A stretch of DNA of 64,000 nucleotides from Micromussa lordhowensis. Taxonomy: Eukaryota > Cnidaria > Anthozoa > Scleractinia > Lobophylliidae. A program made the position numbers and the translations under genes. The stretch spans positions 25,117,343-25,181,342 of the forward strand of contig OZ026602.1 of the NCBI GenBank assembly GCA_964020085.1. The letters are read 5' to 3'. The notes under the pieces were generated by a model, which was not told the origin of the DNA, searched no databases, and worked only from the letters and a program-made list of their open reading frames with translations. The number at the start of each line of letters is the position of its first letter. The first letter of the stretch is position 1. Shown one piece after another: positions 11,813 to 26,800 of this stretch.

Positions 11813-14800
11813 ATGGGGGAAGTTCCTGTGAAAGTTGCCGTCAGGGTAAGTTTGCACCAGCTGTTTGAACTTTACTGATCTAACAACTTAATTTCTTGTG
11901 GAATTGCTATCAAGACCAAGGTTGTGCAAACTTACAGTTGTGTTTAAAACTTAATTTGTTGTAGCTGTATACCTAGAACACCTTCATTGCCTTAGATTCA
12001 TGTATGTGTCTTAAATCAGTCGCTCTTCGTGATTTCATCTTTGGGTCGTCCTACATGTTTTAGCTTAAAATATCCATACACATACATGTTCCTCCAACAG
12101 AACTGAGAATTTTAGATTCAACCAGCCCTGCTCCCTAGATATTCTAGTTCACTTTCTTTTAAAAATGACATCTTAAACCCTGGCCCTTTCGCGTATGGAT
12201 ACTTTATGGAATGAATGACTGATACATTTATTATGTACATGTATCCCTTGGCAATTATCCAATCAAGTTTGCTCATTGGTTGATAACCTGCCACTTAAAG
12301 AAATTTGATTTGGTGATTGGTGATTGGCAGGCTGAATAATTCAGTTTCTATAAACAATACTTTTATTAAATACGATTAAATTATTGGCTCAAACTGTGTG
12401 TAAGCTAATACATGAGTACATATCTGCTCAATCATGCAGATACATGTACATGACATTCCATGTTTGCAATGTGCAGAGATGTCGCAAAGGCTTGAAGCAG
12501 GCGGCTTTATTGTTGGAATCAGGTGGCTGATTTTTCCACCTTTTGCCAAGAGTCCAAAGAACATCCTACGACGTAGTATTAAGACTAGCTAGCCAAGGTG
12601 ATGAAAACGACAGCGATTTTTGACTTATGACAACCCTGAGTGGATAACATTGAAGACCTGTTTTTACCCTCAGGTTCGTCCCTTAGTTGGTCAGGAAAAA
12701 GTCCATAATGTTCCTCAGTGTGTCCACTTCATTCCAGATAAACCTCAGTTAATCCTGGGAAAAGATAGAGGCTTTACATTTGATTATGTATTTTCTCCAA
12801 AAACATCTCAGGTGAGAGGATGATATAAATTAGTACCTTGCTATCCTTTGACCAGCCCTTAATTCAGATACAGTGAAACCTGTATAAAGCGGACACCGTT
12901 GGGACCCTCACTAGTGTCCGCTTAATACAGGGTGTCCGCTCTAAACAGGTTCAGCAATAATAGTTAATTATTAACCCTTTTGTAACACAGTGTAAGATCA
13001 AAGACTGCTCTTAGCATAATGTCCAGACAGTCAATGCATCAATCTGGAATAATCTACTCAGCTTTAAAACGACATCGCTGAACAATGTTAACGGTGTCTA
13101 AGCTGAGCTTTTAGAAGTAAAAAACCCTTGAAGTGTCCGCTTATTGCAGGTTTTGTGCAACAAAATGGCTTAATATTGGTGTCCGCGTCCGCTTAACAGA
13201 GGTGTCCGCTGAACGCAGGTTTATTTTACAGTAAATGTGGGAAGAAAGTTTAGGGACTCAAGCTGGTGTCCTCTTAATAGAGGGTGTCCGCTTAATACGG
13301 GGTCTGCTTAATACAGGTTTCACTGTACTAGCATAAGATGGAATACAATTTACAGACAGTTTTATAAAGTTTTATTACAGCTGCAGATTCATTTTAAAAT
13401 CTGCCAGCTCACAAGACAAACCAGGAGATTTATCATATGGTTTAGAACATTCAAGATCTTATGGTACAACCTCTTGTACACTGTACATGTAATTTCCTGG
13501 TGAAAAGTACAATTTATACATGTAAGTGAACAATTCAAGCTTTCAAGATATTTATATTATTAACTAATATGGGTCAGAAGCTAAGCATGACTTTACATTT
13601 TTTCAACAGCAACAAATTAAAATACATTTGCACAGCTGCAGTTTATAAATTAAAACAAAAAGGAAGCAATTGAATGTATTTCCATTTTGTATTAATTTGA
13701 ATGAAAAATATATATTCATTCTACTACATGTATCAACCATTTCTGAAACTCCTCCCAAAAAAACAAATAGGTGACTTGTAGCTGGTTATTACATTTATCT
13801 TTAGATCAGAAACTAACAATAGATGAACTAAATGACTATTCAAGCATGTAAAGTTGTATTCATTTCTGGGAATTGCTGGACTAAATCTAATGATTATAGA
13901 ATAAATTATGATGCATGTGTACGTGTACATGATTGTATAAAATTAATAAAGTGTACATCACATACCCTAATTACATGTAACTCTACATGTACTTAATAAG
14001 GACAATTAAATTTTGAGTGAAACTTTATTCCCTTTAAAAGAATGGCCAAGAGTACTGTATCAAACAATTTTGGCGCAGTGTTGAAAATTCTTGACAGGCA
14101 AGTAAAATATCTAAAAAAAATGCTTGTGGCATCCAGGGCTTTTTACACCACTTTCCATTCTGGAAAGTAGATTTAAAATTTCACTTGCCATCTCAGAATT
14201 TTACTTTCAAAATGGAGGCTCAACTATGCCCCAATGTCCAAGAAAACCCAAATTCAAATAGATTCATTTCTTCACGGGGTCCTTTACAATACATATCTGT
14301 CAGAATCTAAAATGGCAGATTCAATTGTGCTATACCCCGTCAGTCTATTTTATTGTACCTAGAGCTGCTCAGCTTTCTCCATTACTCCAATATGGTAGCT
14401 CAGTGAATGCTAGAACAGTGTAAACCCATCCTTTTGAAGACAGAAAATTATTGTTCAATGGTTTTTTTTTATTAAATTTATCATTTGATTATTTTGTTAT
14501 AAACACTTTTAAAAGTCTTTTTAGCGCAAAAGTTACTTTCCAGCATACCCAAAATTTACTTCCCAGATCGGGACAGATAATTAAACAGGTTCATTTTCAA
14601 TTTTTTATTTTTATTACAATTTACATGTAATGGCATAGTTTAATGGCATACACTGTATGTACAAAAAAAAAGAAAGAAAGAGAAAAAAAAAGCCATAAGG
14701 ATAATTTGTAAAAGAGTTCCGTGACCCCATATAAAAACAAATCACCTCTTACTTTCCACAAGGTAAATTTACTTTCCAATAGAAAGTGGGTAAGTTTTAG

Positions 14801-17800
14801 TGTCAAGCCCTGGTATCAGCTCATGAATGACCCTCTGTAGTAACACTGAAGGTACTGATATTTAGAGTTATTTATCATTTTACAGGCAGATGTTTATGAG
14901 AGGTGTGTGGAGCCTCTTGTCAAGAGTTGTATGGAGGGATATAATGCCACAGTCTTTGCCTATGGACAAACAGTGAGTGTGTTCAGATACATGTAAAATC
15001 ACCCATTTTAGCCTGACCGAGGCATTATTCTTACTACAGTGTATGCCTTTCAGTAACATTTATTCAGTATGCAAATGTTAATACATGTAGCTTAATATGT
15101 ACGTACGTGCTTGTGGGTTACAAGGCATCATTCTTCCATGCCCTTCATTAACATTACTGTAGATGGACCAGAGTGATTATTTTGGTATTACAACATCCAG
15201 TAGAAAACTGCACCTGAATTGAACATGCAGTTATCAAAAATTACTCTGTATCTAAATTTGACACCGTCTCACTGTTTATAAAAATTTGCATAGTAATCCT
15301 TATCTTAGGCAAATGATCTGTTTGTCTGAAAAAATAGTGATCTTGCTCATTAGCTATGACTAATGATATTATTGTAAGTTGTATATTTTTATATACATGT
15401 AATATTGTTATTGTTATTTTCATTGGACATTTAGAGTTCAGGGAAGACATTCACAATAGGTGGAGCTGACAGTGCTGGTCTTTTGGAAGAGGAGTATGGT
15501 ATTATTCTGCGGGCTGTTAAGCAGCTGTTTCAGATTATGGAGGTACATGTAGTTAAAATTAAGTTAAAAGTGTGCCACACAGGGTGCTAACAGCATGGGT
15601 GATATCAATTGGTAAGCCCACTCTAAACCATCAGCATGGTTTTCAAAACTTTTCTTACTACCAACTAAGTTACATTTTAATATACATGTATAAATCATGT
15701 TAAGAACAGCAATTCCAGTTTGTTTGAAGTTAAAAAATTTGGGTCATATTAGAGCTTGCAGATAATATCTTTGACCAGACAGTGCACTGATAATCAACAA
15801 ACTGCCATTACTTATTTCAATCTCTGATATTTTATGCACACTTACATAATAAGTGTTTATGTTGCAGGTCAAAATGAAATTCAGGTTAAAATGAAATAGG
15901 CCCTTTGCAGCTAAGCCGTCACGTGACCTACTTTTCATAAAATTATGGGCTATAACTTTATGCCAGAAATGGAAAAAGCATGTCGAGAATATCAAAATGG
16001 CCAAATTTGAGGCCCCCATCATTAAAAGATGAGATTTTATGACAGTCTGAATTTTTAAAAAAATAAGGAGGTTTGTATGGAAAATGTTGCTGGAGAGCAA
16101 GACCTTGCTCTCCAGCAACATTTCCCATACAAAACTTCTAAATTTTTCGAAAATTCAAACTGTCGTATAAACTTACTCTTTTATTCCAGGGGGCTCAAAC
16201 TTGGCCATTTTGGTATTTTCGATACGCTCTTTCCATTTCTGGCATTCTTTAAGTTATAGCCCATAATATAAAAATTTTCTAGGAAAAATTTGGTCACGTG
16301 ACCCCAGCTGCAAAGGGCCTATTAACCTAGTTTGAGTGTCAATTTCCTTTGTCTTCTAACCATAATTATTCATGATCCAAGAATAATTAGGGTTAATAGA
16401 CAAAGAAATTTCATTTTGACCTGCAACATTTACATCTATTAAGTAGAATTTAGCTTATTAATAGGCAAATTAGTACATGTATGAATGTATGTCTTTCTTG
16501 ATTGACGAAGCTCCCATTTACTAGGAAAACAAACATAAAACAGAGTTTGGAGTGACTGTGTCTTATGTTGAAATATACATGGAGGAGCTGAGAGACTTGC
16601 TTGATATTGACACGTCAAGCAAAGATATCTATGTGAGGGAAGATGACAAGGGAAATACAGGTATAATGACATGTCTTTGTGTCTGTGTCTGTCTGTGTAT
16701 GTCTGTCTATCTGCCTATCAGATTTAAAGTGGCCTGCCTTTCTGCCTTTAGCTGAAATAAAATGCATTTGATTCCTTACTTTACTTCTGTTTTCCTACAG
16801 AGCTCTTACAACCCTAGCACCCACCGCATGTCTGTTCCAGACCTAGCCTCCCCATAAAACAACCTCTAACATCCTCATTGATGAGAGTTGAACGATGTTG
16901 GAAGATTGAGTCTTCTGCGATTTGCTAAAGTTAAAGTACATGTAGACTTACCGGTAGATCCCAGAGCTACTACAGTACACTGTAGCTGGTTCAGACCTGT
17001 ATGGAGGTAACTCAACCAAGCTGGCAAAAGAGGAATAACAATTCTGCATAGGGGCAGTTATCCTCTCTAGCTTAATATCTGGCTATACAGGAACAGCTAG
17101 TAGCTACACATACCAAGTTGTGGCAAGGGCTGGTGTTGATGTTAATGTTAAAGTGTCACAACCCTAGAGCATGCATTGTTTGTTGATGATCCTATAAATT
17201 TAAGTACTTTCTCTCGTAAACAGTTATTGTAGGTGCCACTGAGCAGCCTGTTAACACAGCGGATGAAGTGATGAGCTGTCTTGACTCGGGATCAGCTGGA
17301 CGACAGGTTGGCACAACAAACATGAATGAACACTCCAGCCGATCACATACAATATTCACTCTGTACATTGGTAAGAAAGAATAATGTGAACAATTTTAGC
17401 AGTACATATATTAACACTTGGCTAAGATGCTCTGTTAGTTTCCCTTTCAATGGGGTTAAGGAAGTTTAAATATTGCATGTACATGCCCCCCCTGGGGGTC
17501 TGCCCTGAGAGGGTACCTTTTTCAGACTTTATGTACAAAAGGGTAGGGATTTTTAATTCAGAAGTTGAGGTATATGAAAATGTAGAGAATCTTTTATTTA
17601 GTTATCTTGAAGGGCCTTAAATTAAAATATTTTGAACAGACGCACTTTACCTCTGTATCATGTATCGTTTCTTGTTTGTGGGCAATTTGTTCATAATACA
17701 GGCCAGTTGTGATTTAGTACATGTACCTGAAAGGGGTGCCTTTCTTCAATTAATTTTATACAAAAGGGATACCTTTTCTGTTTAAATCTTCTACAGAAAG

Positions 17801-20800
17801 GTAATGGGCTGGAGCCTCCCTGTATAGAACTTTGTATGCATTGCATGCCTACTGGGAGCATGTTGTAGTTTGAAGGGAATTTTTTGTCAAAACATTGGAT
17901 TTCAAACTAGTTCCAGAATTACTATAAATTCTATGAACCATAACCCCAAGACAAACAAAACTGCAAATTAAACTACAGGTTGAAATTATTTTAACCCAAA
18001 CTTCCTAATTTTAAGAGCTTGTAGGCAAACACCACCAAATATGCTAATAGACTGCAGGGATCAAGTGATTTTAGCGAGCAAAATCGCAGGACAAGTATTT
18101 ACGTCAAACTAAAACAACAACAACAAAGAAACAATTTTTTTAATAACTAATTTAAAATGGTCTTTCTTCATACTTGATTGAGTTAATCAACAAGTATATA
18201 AATCATTCTATGCCGTTTTCTTTTTTTAAATAATCATGTTGACAGAGCAAAAGCCTTTGACTGAAGAAGAACAAGTTGACAGTGATAGGAAAGCCAGCAT
18301 TGCATCTGGAATGGGTAAGATTGGACAGTTTTGTACATGTTTACACTTCTATCAGTAGTGTCACTCTGGTGCCTCTTATGTGCTTTGTATATTGAACAAA
18401 AATTATAAACAAAATAACATTGATTGCACTGGTCAAGCCTTGCTTCAATTCTGCAACAATCATTTTGAAAAACTTGTTTAAATACATAAACATGGTATGA
18501 CTATCTACTTACTTTACATCTGTCTTTTGCATTCATTGTGAAGAGTGTTGATAAATGATTGTATAGACTGACGATTACTACGGCTTAAACTGTAACACAA
18601 TAACTGTAACGCAATTCTTAAAGTACCTGTGAAATTGTCATGGCTTTGCCAATTCACTGGAACAGGTGAAATTTTTTATAACAATTCAGCATCAAGCAGG
18701 CAAAAAGTGATTTGGAGGACTGACACATTCGTGCATGAGTTGATACTTATTTCAGTTTTGATCCTATTGCAAGAGAACAAATCAAACTCACTTTTTTATG
18801 GTCCACTTAACAGATTTAGTAATAGATCACAGATGAGGTAAGAACAAAAATCTGGCACACAAGGTGATAGCCCAGTGTGTCACTGATGTTCTTACCACAT
18901 TTTGACGTCTTCTGTGATCTATTACTGAAGAGACGCATGGGAACATGGAATGTAATTGTTTTATATACTAAAGTAATGAAAAAAAAAACTGGTTATGATG
19001 TCATATTTGTGTCTGTCCTCAAATAGATCACAGGAAAGAACCAATCAAAATGCGAGAACAATTTGACTTGTTATATAAATGGTTATAGACGATTCAAAGA
19101 TGTTTCTAATTACAGTCGAACCACACACTTAGACTAGTCGTTTCTGTTGAGTTCGGAATCTTTTTTGACTTCATTTGCTGGGTCTAAAGGAGTGTAATCC
19201 CGGCATGGGAAACGTGTGTTCTGTTAATTGAAACATACAGTAAACCAATTACCGACAAGTGAATAAAGGGGTTAAGTTTCTAAACAAACTGTGGTGCTGC
19301 GTCGGTGGGGAGAGAGATTATCTTGAAATTACCAACAAGGACTGCATCCAATTGCTCTTGAACTCAGCGTACACTTCTTTACTTGCTTCCCTACCTTCTT
19401 AGCCGAGAGCACTATATTGTTGCTTTGGATTGTACTTTTAAACTGTCCTTTCTCCACCCTTGTTTGTTGCCCTTATTACACCTCCTTACCTGTTCAATCT
19501 CAACCGTTTCTCTTTACCAGTGCTTCGTGGAAGCTGGTTGAATCGTTTGCATAAGATTTTTCTACTGCCAGCGAATGTTTGGACTGTAATTAGTTTAAAG
19601 TTGCTTTTCCTTTTTTTAATTATTTAGATTTTACAGACTACAAGTACGCCAAATTCCACTTTGTTGATCTTGCTGGTTCGGAGAGAGCCCATCGGACAGG
19701 GAATGTGGGAGAGAGGTTTAAAGAGTCTGTGTTCATCAACAGTGGATTGTTAGCCTTGGGTAATGTCATAAGTGCCCTTGCAGACTCCAAAAAGAAGGTA
19801 AAAATTAAACTTGAACAGACTGCAGCGACTTAAAACTGTAGCGTAAATCTTTATATCTTTAACCGTTAAGGGACATCATTGTTTAAGACATCTCAGCCGT
19901 GCTCATTCTTGTCCCCAGAGCTCCTTGTCTCTCTCGGCCAGCTTGGCCTTGGCGCGAGGAAAAGGTGGCTCTGGAAGCAAATGATGTGATTTGATTAGTG
20001 CTCCTGATTGGCTAGATTATTGGACTTAAATTCCCGAAAATATCCACTCAAGTGTTCAACTCTAACGAAAAGCATTCGTTTTCAGCACATACAAATCTTA
20101 GCAGGGGAGCAGGGGAACAGGGGAATTGAAAACCGAAGTAACATTCTGGCCGGAGGTAGTACATGTATGAATTCATACTTTTGCTTATGGAGGACTTTTC
20201 TCTCCGGTGTGGTGTAAACTTCTTGAGGGTCTGGTCTGTTAACTTATGGTTTTAGTCGGCGAGTGGGTTATGCTAACAGCTGATAATTGGCGTCTTAAAA
20301 AGGTGTCCTTTTAGCCAAATATATTGCGAGTCTTTTCATACAGTTGGACCCAGCTAATTCGAACTCGGTTAATGATTTCGAATTCCCCGTTATTTCGAAA
20401 TCAAAACCATTTCCCTTGGATTTTCCCTCCAGTCAATTAACTATCGGCTATTTCTAACTCGCTGTTTTGAACAGTTTTTTGTTTCCCCTGCGAGTTCGAA
20501 ATAGCGGGAAAGAATAAAATTAATTTAATATCCCCGGCCAAACGATTGCAACATTTGAATGCAACATATCTCAACATTGTTGGGCGCAATATGTGGCACA
20601 CGTTTGGTCACCCTGTTGAGACGTGTTGCGACATGTTGGGTGTTGAAAATCGAACCAGTGCGCATGCCTGGACGCGACATTGTTGCACGAACCTGGCCAA
20701 ACGACTACAACATCATGCAACATCCACGAATGTTGCATGAAAAATTTGACCAATTTGTAAATTTGAGCCAACAACACCCAACATGTCGCAACATGTCGCA

Positions 20801-23800
20801 AAAGGGTGACCAAACACGCGCAACATGATGCATCCAACAATGTTGCGATAAGTTGCGTTGAAATGTTTCGCACGTTTGGCCGGGGCTTTACTCTAACATT
20901 TGTTAACTGTGGGTGGCAAAACGCTCCGAGCACATGCGGTGTGATATGATGTGACGCGACGTGACGTGACGTGACGTGATGTGATGTGATGTGATTTAAC
21001 TATAAGTGGTTATAATTTATTTCAGGTGACTCACGTGCCTTACAGGGACAGTAAAGTAACACGGCTTTTAAAAGACTCTTTGGGCGGCAATTCTAGGACA
21101 CTGATGATAACATGCCTGAGTCCTTGTGCCGCAGACTTTGCTGAAAATTTAAACTCTCTCAAGTACGCCACGAGGGTAAGTACAAAGACAAATTTTGGAC
21201 ATCCAGAAATTTAGAACTCATTGAGAGCCTGTTTAATTGCTTTATTATATGACTGAGAAAATTGCTTCGTTGTGATTAGCTGAGAGCAGGATAATAGACC
21301 ATTTCCGATCTATTAAAATTCTAACTTGGCTCCGAGGCTTGGGCGAATAAAACTAAAGAAATCACATCGAGGTTGAGGGATGAATAATTACTTTCTTTGT
21401 TTTATTCCCCCAAGCCTCGGAGCCATGTTAGAATTTTAATATATTGGAAATGATCTATTTATCGTTAATTTTTAATTTAACGGGGAAGGATTCTCACGGC
21501 ATGTTGAACAAAAGTACTGATAGCTTTGTGGCCTTTTTTCAGGCCAGAAACATCCGGAATAAACCAATAGTGAATCGAGATCCGCAGAACACAAGACTGG
21601 CTGAGATGCAGAATGAAATACAGGTACTGAACGTTAATTTAGCAGACATTTTAGCGCAGTATCTGGACGTCTCAGTTGTGGGGCTGACGCAGTGGGGCCT
21701 TTTGGTTAGCGTGTTCTCCCGGGTCCAGCGTATCAGGTTCCAGCCCTGACCGGGGTCATTGTTGTTGTGTTCTTGAGTAAGACACTTTACTCTCGCACAG
21801 CCTGTATTTTTCTATGTGTATAAATGGATAGGAAACCTAAACGTGTCATGACTAACCCGGTATAGAATAAAGGAGGTAAGTTTCTAAAGAAACTGTGGTG
21901 CTGAGTCGGTGGGGAGTATTACAAGATAATTTGGTTTTATGAACTGAGTTGACGATGTGGAATGGCCACCGTAAAGAGATTCGAAAGCTGACGTTTCGAG
22001 CGTTAGCCCTTCGTCGGAGCGAACCCGACATTGGACTGGAACTAGCTTGCTACTGGGCTAATGCGAGGAGTCTTTCAACTATGCAAATGGCATGAATCTC
22101 TTTTTAATGATATTCCCCCGTATGAGCCTCCATTGCAAGTTCCAGCCCAATACCGAGAAGCCGAAAATGACCATTAGCATGCCATCCAGGAGGGGTGGGG
22201 TGGGTTACAAATACTCCTAATCGCTTTATGCCACGGAACTGAGAACCTCAGATTGTACACACATGCACAACCGACTTGTTTTTATGACAGGCACTCCGTG
22301 AGGAACTACAAAGGCGCCGTGGCTCGTCTGTGGGGTCGGGTGGGACAGTGGAAGATGCGGAGCGAATCAAGTCTCTGGAGGACGAGTTGGAGAGGTGAGT
22401 TTGCTCCATTCAGATTTCATACACCCCAGCATTCTCTATGTTCTTTGGGTGGTCTGTCTAGTAAGTGAATTTTGGGGCAAGGACATAGTTTCTACTCCCG
22501 TCGGGGACTCAGATGTTTTTCTTTGTCCTCGGATGCATTTCAAACTCTGCAGAGTTGTCCGTAGATTTAGAGGACGCCCATTACTTAAGGCGCTTTCCGC
22601 ACTACGCCGGAGAAGTTTGAAAGCCCAGCTTTATTTCTACGGTTAGGCCTACCGTCCACACTAATCCGTCACGAAAACAGAGCTGTTCCAAAACGCTTCT
22701 CAAGCCGAAAACCATGGCGTCACGATAATCATGTGATTTCCATGCCCGAGTTTTCCTCAAACACAAATCCAAAATGACCGCTGATTGTTTCGTGAGTTTT
22801 CAAATTGCCTTCCGGCGTAGTGTGGGCGGAAAAAATTGATGTGTTTTCAGAGTACAAACACCGTGTTCAAATTTCTCCGGCGTAGTGAGGATAAGAATGC
22901 CCACTGGAAACGGACTCGTACGTTGTATGTTTTGTTGTTAGCAATGTGACAATGTGACCAGCTCCCAGATGGCTTGATAGCTCAGTTGGTAGAGCACTGC
23001 ACCGGTATCGCAGAGGTCATGGGTTCAAATCCCGTTCAGGCCTGAATTTTTTTTTTCAGGCTTTTATTTCACAACTGCCAAAGTTGTGTGTATAACTGCG
23101 ATGATCAATCATGTCTTCGTATCTTTCTCCGCAGTTCAAATATATGATATTTCATATGTTCATTTGCAATACATGTACTTGTAGTATTTCTGTATTTATT
23201 TTATTGTTACGGCCTTATATCAGGTCTCGAGGCGCGTGTGACACATACAAACAGCTTCTCGTCGACGCTTTAAACCAGTTGAAAGCTTTGCACAAGGCTG
23301 GCGTGATGTCAAACAACCAGTCTAACCAGTTTGACCGGTTGGTCAAAGCGGTAGAACAGGTGAAGTCTAGACCAATATGGACACCAAACACTGCTCGACA
23401 GCAGCAAGCTGACCAGGTGGAACAACTTAAAAAAGAACTGAACAAGGTATTGATCATGATTTGGTGTTGTTATTTTTAAGTAAAAAAGAAGACGCTGAAC
23501 GAAAGCGGAAAACATGATCTTGAACAATTGAGGTAAAATGTTGAAAATCTGTATTCGCTGTACAAAGTTACACTCAGCGAGTAAGCTGAAAGACCTTAAA
23601 ACCTGAGCCGTTTACTAAACTAAACTGCTGCGACACTTGTAAGGAACATCATGTAATGAAGCTCTTAATATAGTTTAGCAGAGTTGTTAAAATAGGCAGT
23701 AAATATGAAATTTGTCCTCTTTGGTCGACTTTGGACGACTTTGGACGATGTTCAACCTTAAATTGCTTGTGTATTTGCAAAGTTGTACACATGTGTTTGT

Positions 23801-26800
23801 CTAATTATTATCACTTGTTTCAGTACAAGGAAGATTTGTCCAGCGATGAAGAAATCTTCGCGGAGAAAACAAAAGAGATCGAATCACTGAAGGAAACCGT
23901 GCGCGGGCTGGAAGAAGAGAAAGCTAAACTGGTCAACCAGCTACTGGAAACACAAACTCGCTTGAAAAAACACGAAGATCAACTGTTCCAACAACAGTTG
24001 CAGCTGAATCAACTCCTTCTTAATCAAGGGATTGCTCCAGGTACAGTAATGCGTTCTTTTGTTTGTTTCTTGGTTGATTGGTTGGTCGTACTTGAGTCGT
24101 TTGTTACTTGTTTCGTTGTTGGCTCGTTGGTTGGTTGGTTAGTTGGTTTCGTTCGTTCGTTTTTCGTTTACGCGTTCGTTCCTTCGTCTGCCCATTTTTC
24201 TTTGTTTGTCCGTTCGTTTTTCCGTGAGTGGGTAGACTGTTCCTTCTTCTGTTTGTTCGTTTATTATTCATTATTAACAAATATTATTTATTTTTGATAT
24301 TTATTTATTTGCCACACTACAATAATTACAAAAGGATGCCAAAAAAATAAAATGTAGGAAGAGATGGCGAGGAGGCCTAAAAGAAACTATAGAGCTTATG
24401 TTAATTAGGCCTCCTCAATTACAATTTTTCGAAGATGGCATAAAAAAAAAATTATGCTTACAAATAAGTGCATTTTAATGTCTATTTTATCTCCTGATCA
24501 GTCGTGCTGCTGAATGGTAATGTTACTTTCCTGGTCGGCCTAGTCAAAAATAATCATAATTTTCGCGCATAATTGAAAGCCAAGCAGAAAACCTTCAAGG
24601 ATGTTAAGTTTGTGGATCTACGTTTTAAGTATAATTTTTAGGTCAGATCTCAGGTATATTTTCCTGAAGGAAGAAGTAAGCGCTAGACGAGTAATGCCTG
24701 TTTGATCAGTTTGCTAAAGTTTCATGTTTTATGAAACACTGAGCTGTTAGTGAACTTTCCTTATAGTGGACAAGATGGTCCTCTCCAGTCTCCGAGGAAC
24801 CCGCGTACAAACCGCGCCGTTAGGTCAAGATGGGACTGGGCGAGAGAATGACCGAGAAGTACACAGCAGCCCTCCCGTTGTGAGTAGTAAGAAACGTGGT
24901 TCCTCGTGCATATTTACATGACGTAGTCGGAGTTCCCTTAAAATGCCGTCGTGAAAATATTTGTTCCTTTGCGTTCGGCTTTGTTTCCCTCTTTCATCCG
25001 CTTGTACAAAACAGATTTAAGCTCTGCTGTCAGTCATTTCTCAAACGCGTGTGTATTTGTAAATATATGTGTTTACACTTGTTCAGTTTTTCGTGGACCG
25101 AATTATACAAGACTTCAGAGCCCGCAGTCAGTTACTGGTCAGCCAACACGAGGAAGAAGACGAGGTGGTGTGTACGTTGTCAGACACAAGCGGGAGTGAA
25201 GACGAGGCTGATGACGAACCTTCAAGGTACAAACAGCATAGCCATTAGCAGCCCCTTGAGCCCGCGACTTTCCTTAATAGCATATAGTGTCTTAATGACG
25301 TCATGTTGACGTGAAAATTTCAGAGTCATTCTAAGTGGTCTCGACTTTGCAGACCCTCACGAAGTGTTTGTCTACTAACGCACATATCGTGTTTTAATTA
25401 GTATTACCGGGACTCGCTATAAATTATTTTGCTTTATTACATTACAATTAGAAAGAAGAGAAAATAAGTTATAAGTGTTGAAATCTAAGTCATATCAACG
25501 GAAAAATCTTAAAAATGAGTATCAAAATTCCACGAGCATGGCAAATTTGATGACCTCTAATCCACTTCTGTTCTCGCAATCCTATACTCCCTCTCCAAAA
25601 TACTTGTTAGATGTTCCGCTCTAGATTCATTTCATTCATGTTTACCAAGAAAAGCCTTGAGTAGTAATATTTTAAGAACTGTATAACTAGTTTAATTGGT
25701 GTAAAGATTGTGTTTATAAATAAGTGGAAGATCTCTTTTCAGAGAATTAGGCAAAACATGGAATATCAAGAGAGATGGTCCAAAACTGCCTCAGGTGCCT
25801 GCCTTGCCCAGACAACAGAAGACTTCAACGAAGTTAATCCACGGCAAAACCAAGGTTTGAGAGGAGAGCTTTATACATTTACTACGTTACGCATTGGCTT
25901 AAAATACTCGCACCATATTTTCACCCGATCAGAAGTAAACTGGACTAAAACCAATCGCGACTCGCTTGCACATGTTTTCCAGCACTTTATTGGTTATTTA
26001 GTGGTTATTTGGTTTTGATTACATCACTCAATTGAAAACTGCTTTACTAGCCTTTATTAGCTGCTACAACAACGACAGCAGCTGCAGCAGCAAACCATAG
26101 TTAGTAGTATGAGCAAACAAACAACGACAAATACGAACAGAAACAGAAATATCTACAACAAGGCCAAAACATAGTTAACCAGTTCATCACTTTTATTTTG
26201 GAAGGTCTCCACGAAAGAAATAATTGAGCTGAAGGACAAAGGGTCAAAACTTGACACTGCAGAACACAACGAGGTAGAAGCGCTTCGCTCAAGCACTCAG
26301 GTGATGGGGAAGGAAGTCAAACAAGTGGAACTCAGACTTCACTCTGCTGAACAGAAGCTTAGAGATTTAAATATTAACATCAGGTAAAGAATGTTTTTTG
26401 TTTGCGTGTTTGCTTGTTTTTTTGGTTGTTGTTGTTTTTTTTCCTGTACCGTATGAGACCAGGAAGAGAAAGAGGCACTGCCGCGCTTTTATATATTTTT
26501 GGTGCATTTTTGATACCACGGTCATCTGCGGGGTAGTGTAAGTCTCGCGCTGTTGTTTAAAGGTACGGGGCATATTGATACTTTCACAGTCGGTTATCGT
26601 AATTATTCAATTTAGCGACTGAGGCGCTTATTTACTTTTGGCACCTCAAGGGAGGGCGCTTATTCAGGGCAGGGCGCTTATTTCTTTTTTGAGCCCTGTA
26701 ATATTATAATATCAGAATAGGGGCGCTTATTAGAATGGCGGCGCTTATTTGAATAGGGGAGCTTATTAATAAAAACACATTCCAAGGGAGGCGCTTACTC

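Larger units (their letters stand above)
11813..21623 (+). other. Kinesin motor domain and neck (exons 1-10)
   Basis: Exons 1-10 encode the motor head. The P-loop GQTSSGKT is split across exons 3 and 4 (14972/15435). Switch I NEHSSRSH is in exon 6 near 17321-17352. Switch II DLAGSE is in exon 8 near 19665-19685. Exon 9 has [19 protein letters not shown]. The neck reads [12 protein letters not shown] across exons 9 and 10. All nucleotide-binding motifs are intact, so ATPase activity is expected, although KIF7-group motors can be weak or non-motile. Confidence 0.92.

Noticed and set aside
20546..20933. Overlapping open frames on both strands
   Set aside because: They lie within a palindromic MITE and mirror each other.
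22971..23042. Cloverleaf-forming tRNA gene
   Set aside because: The anticodon loop lacks U33, the stem has a mismatch, and a SINE body continues without a terminator. Called as a SINE head.
25710..26018. 102-residue plus-strand frame with an internal Met
   Set aside because: It is out of frame with kinesin exon 16 (25743-25854), whose phase is fixed by exons 15 and 17.
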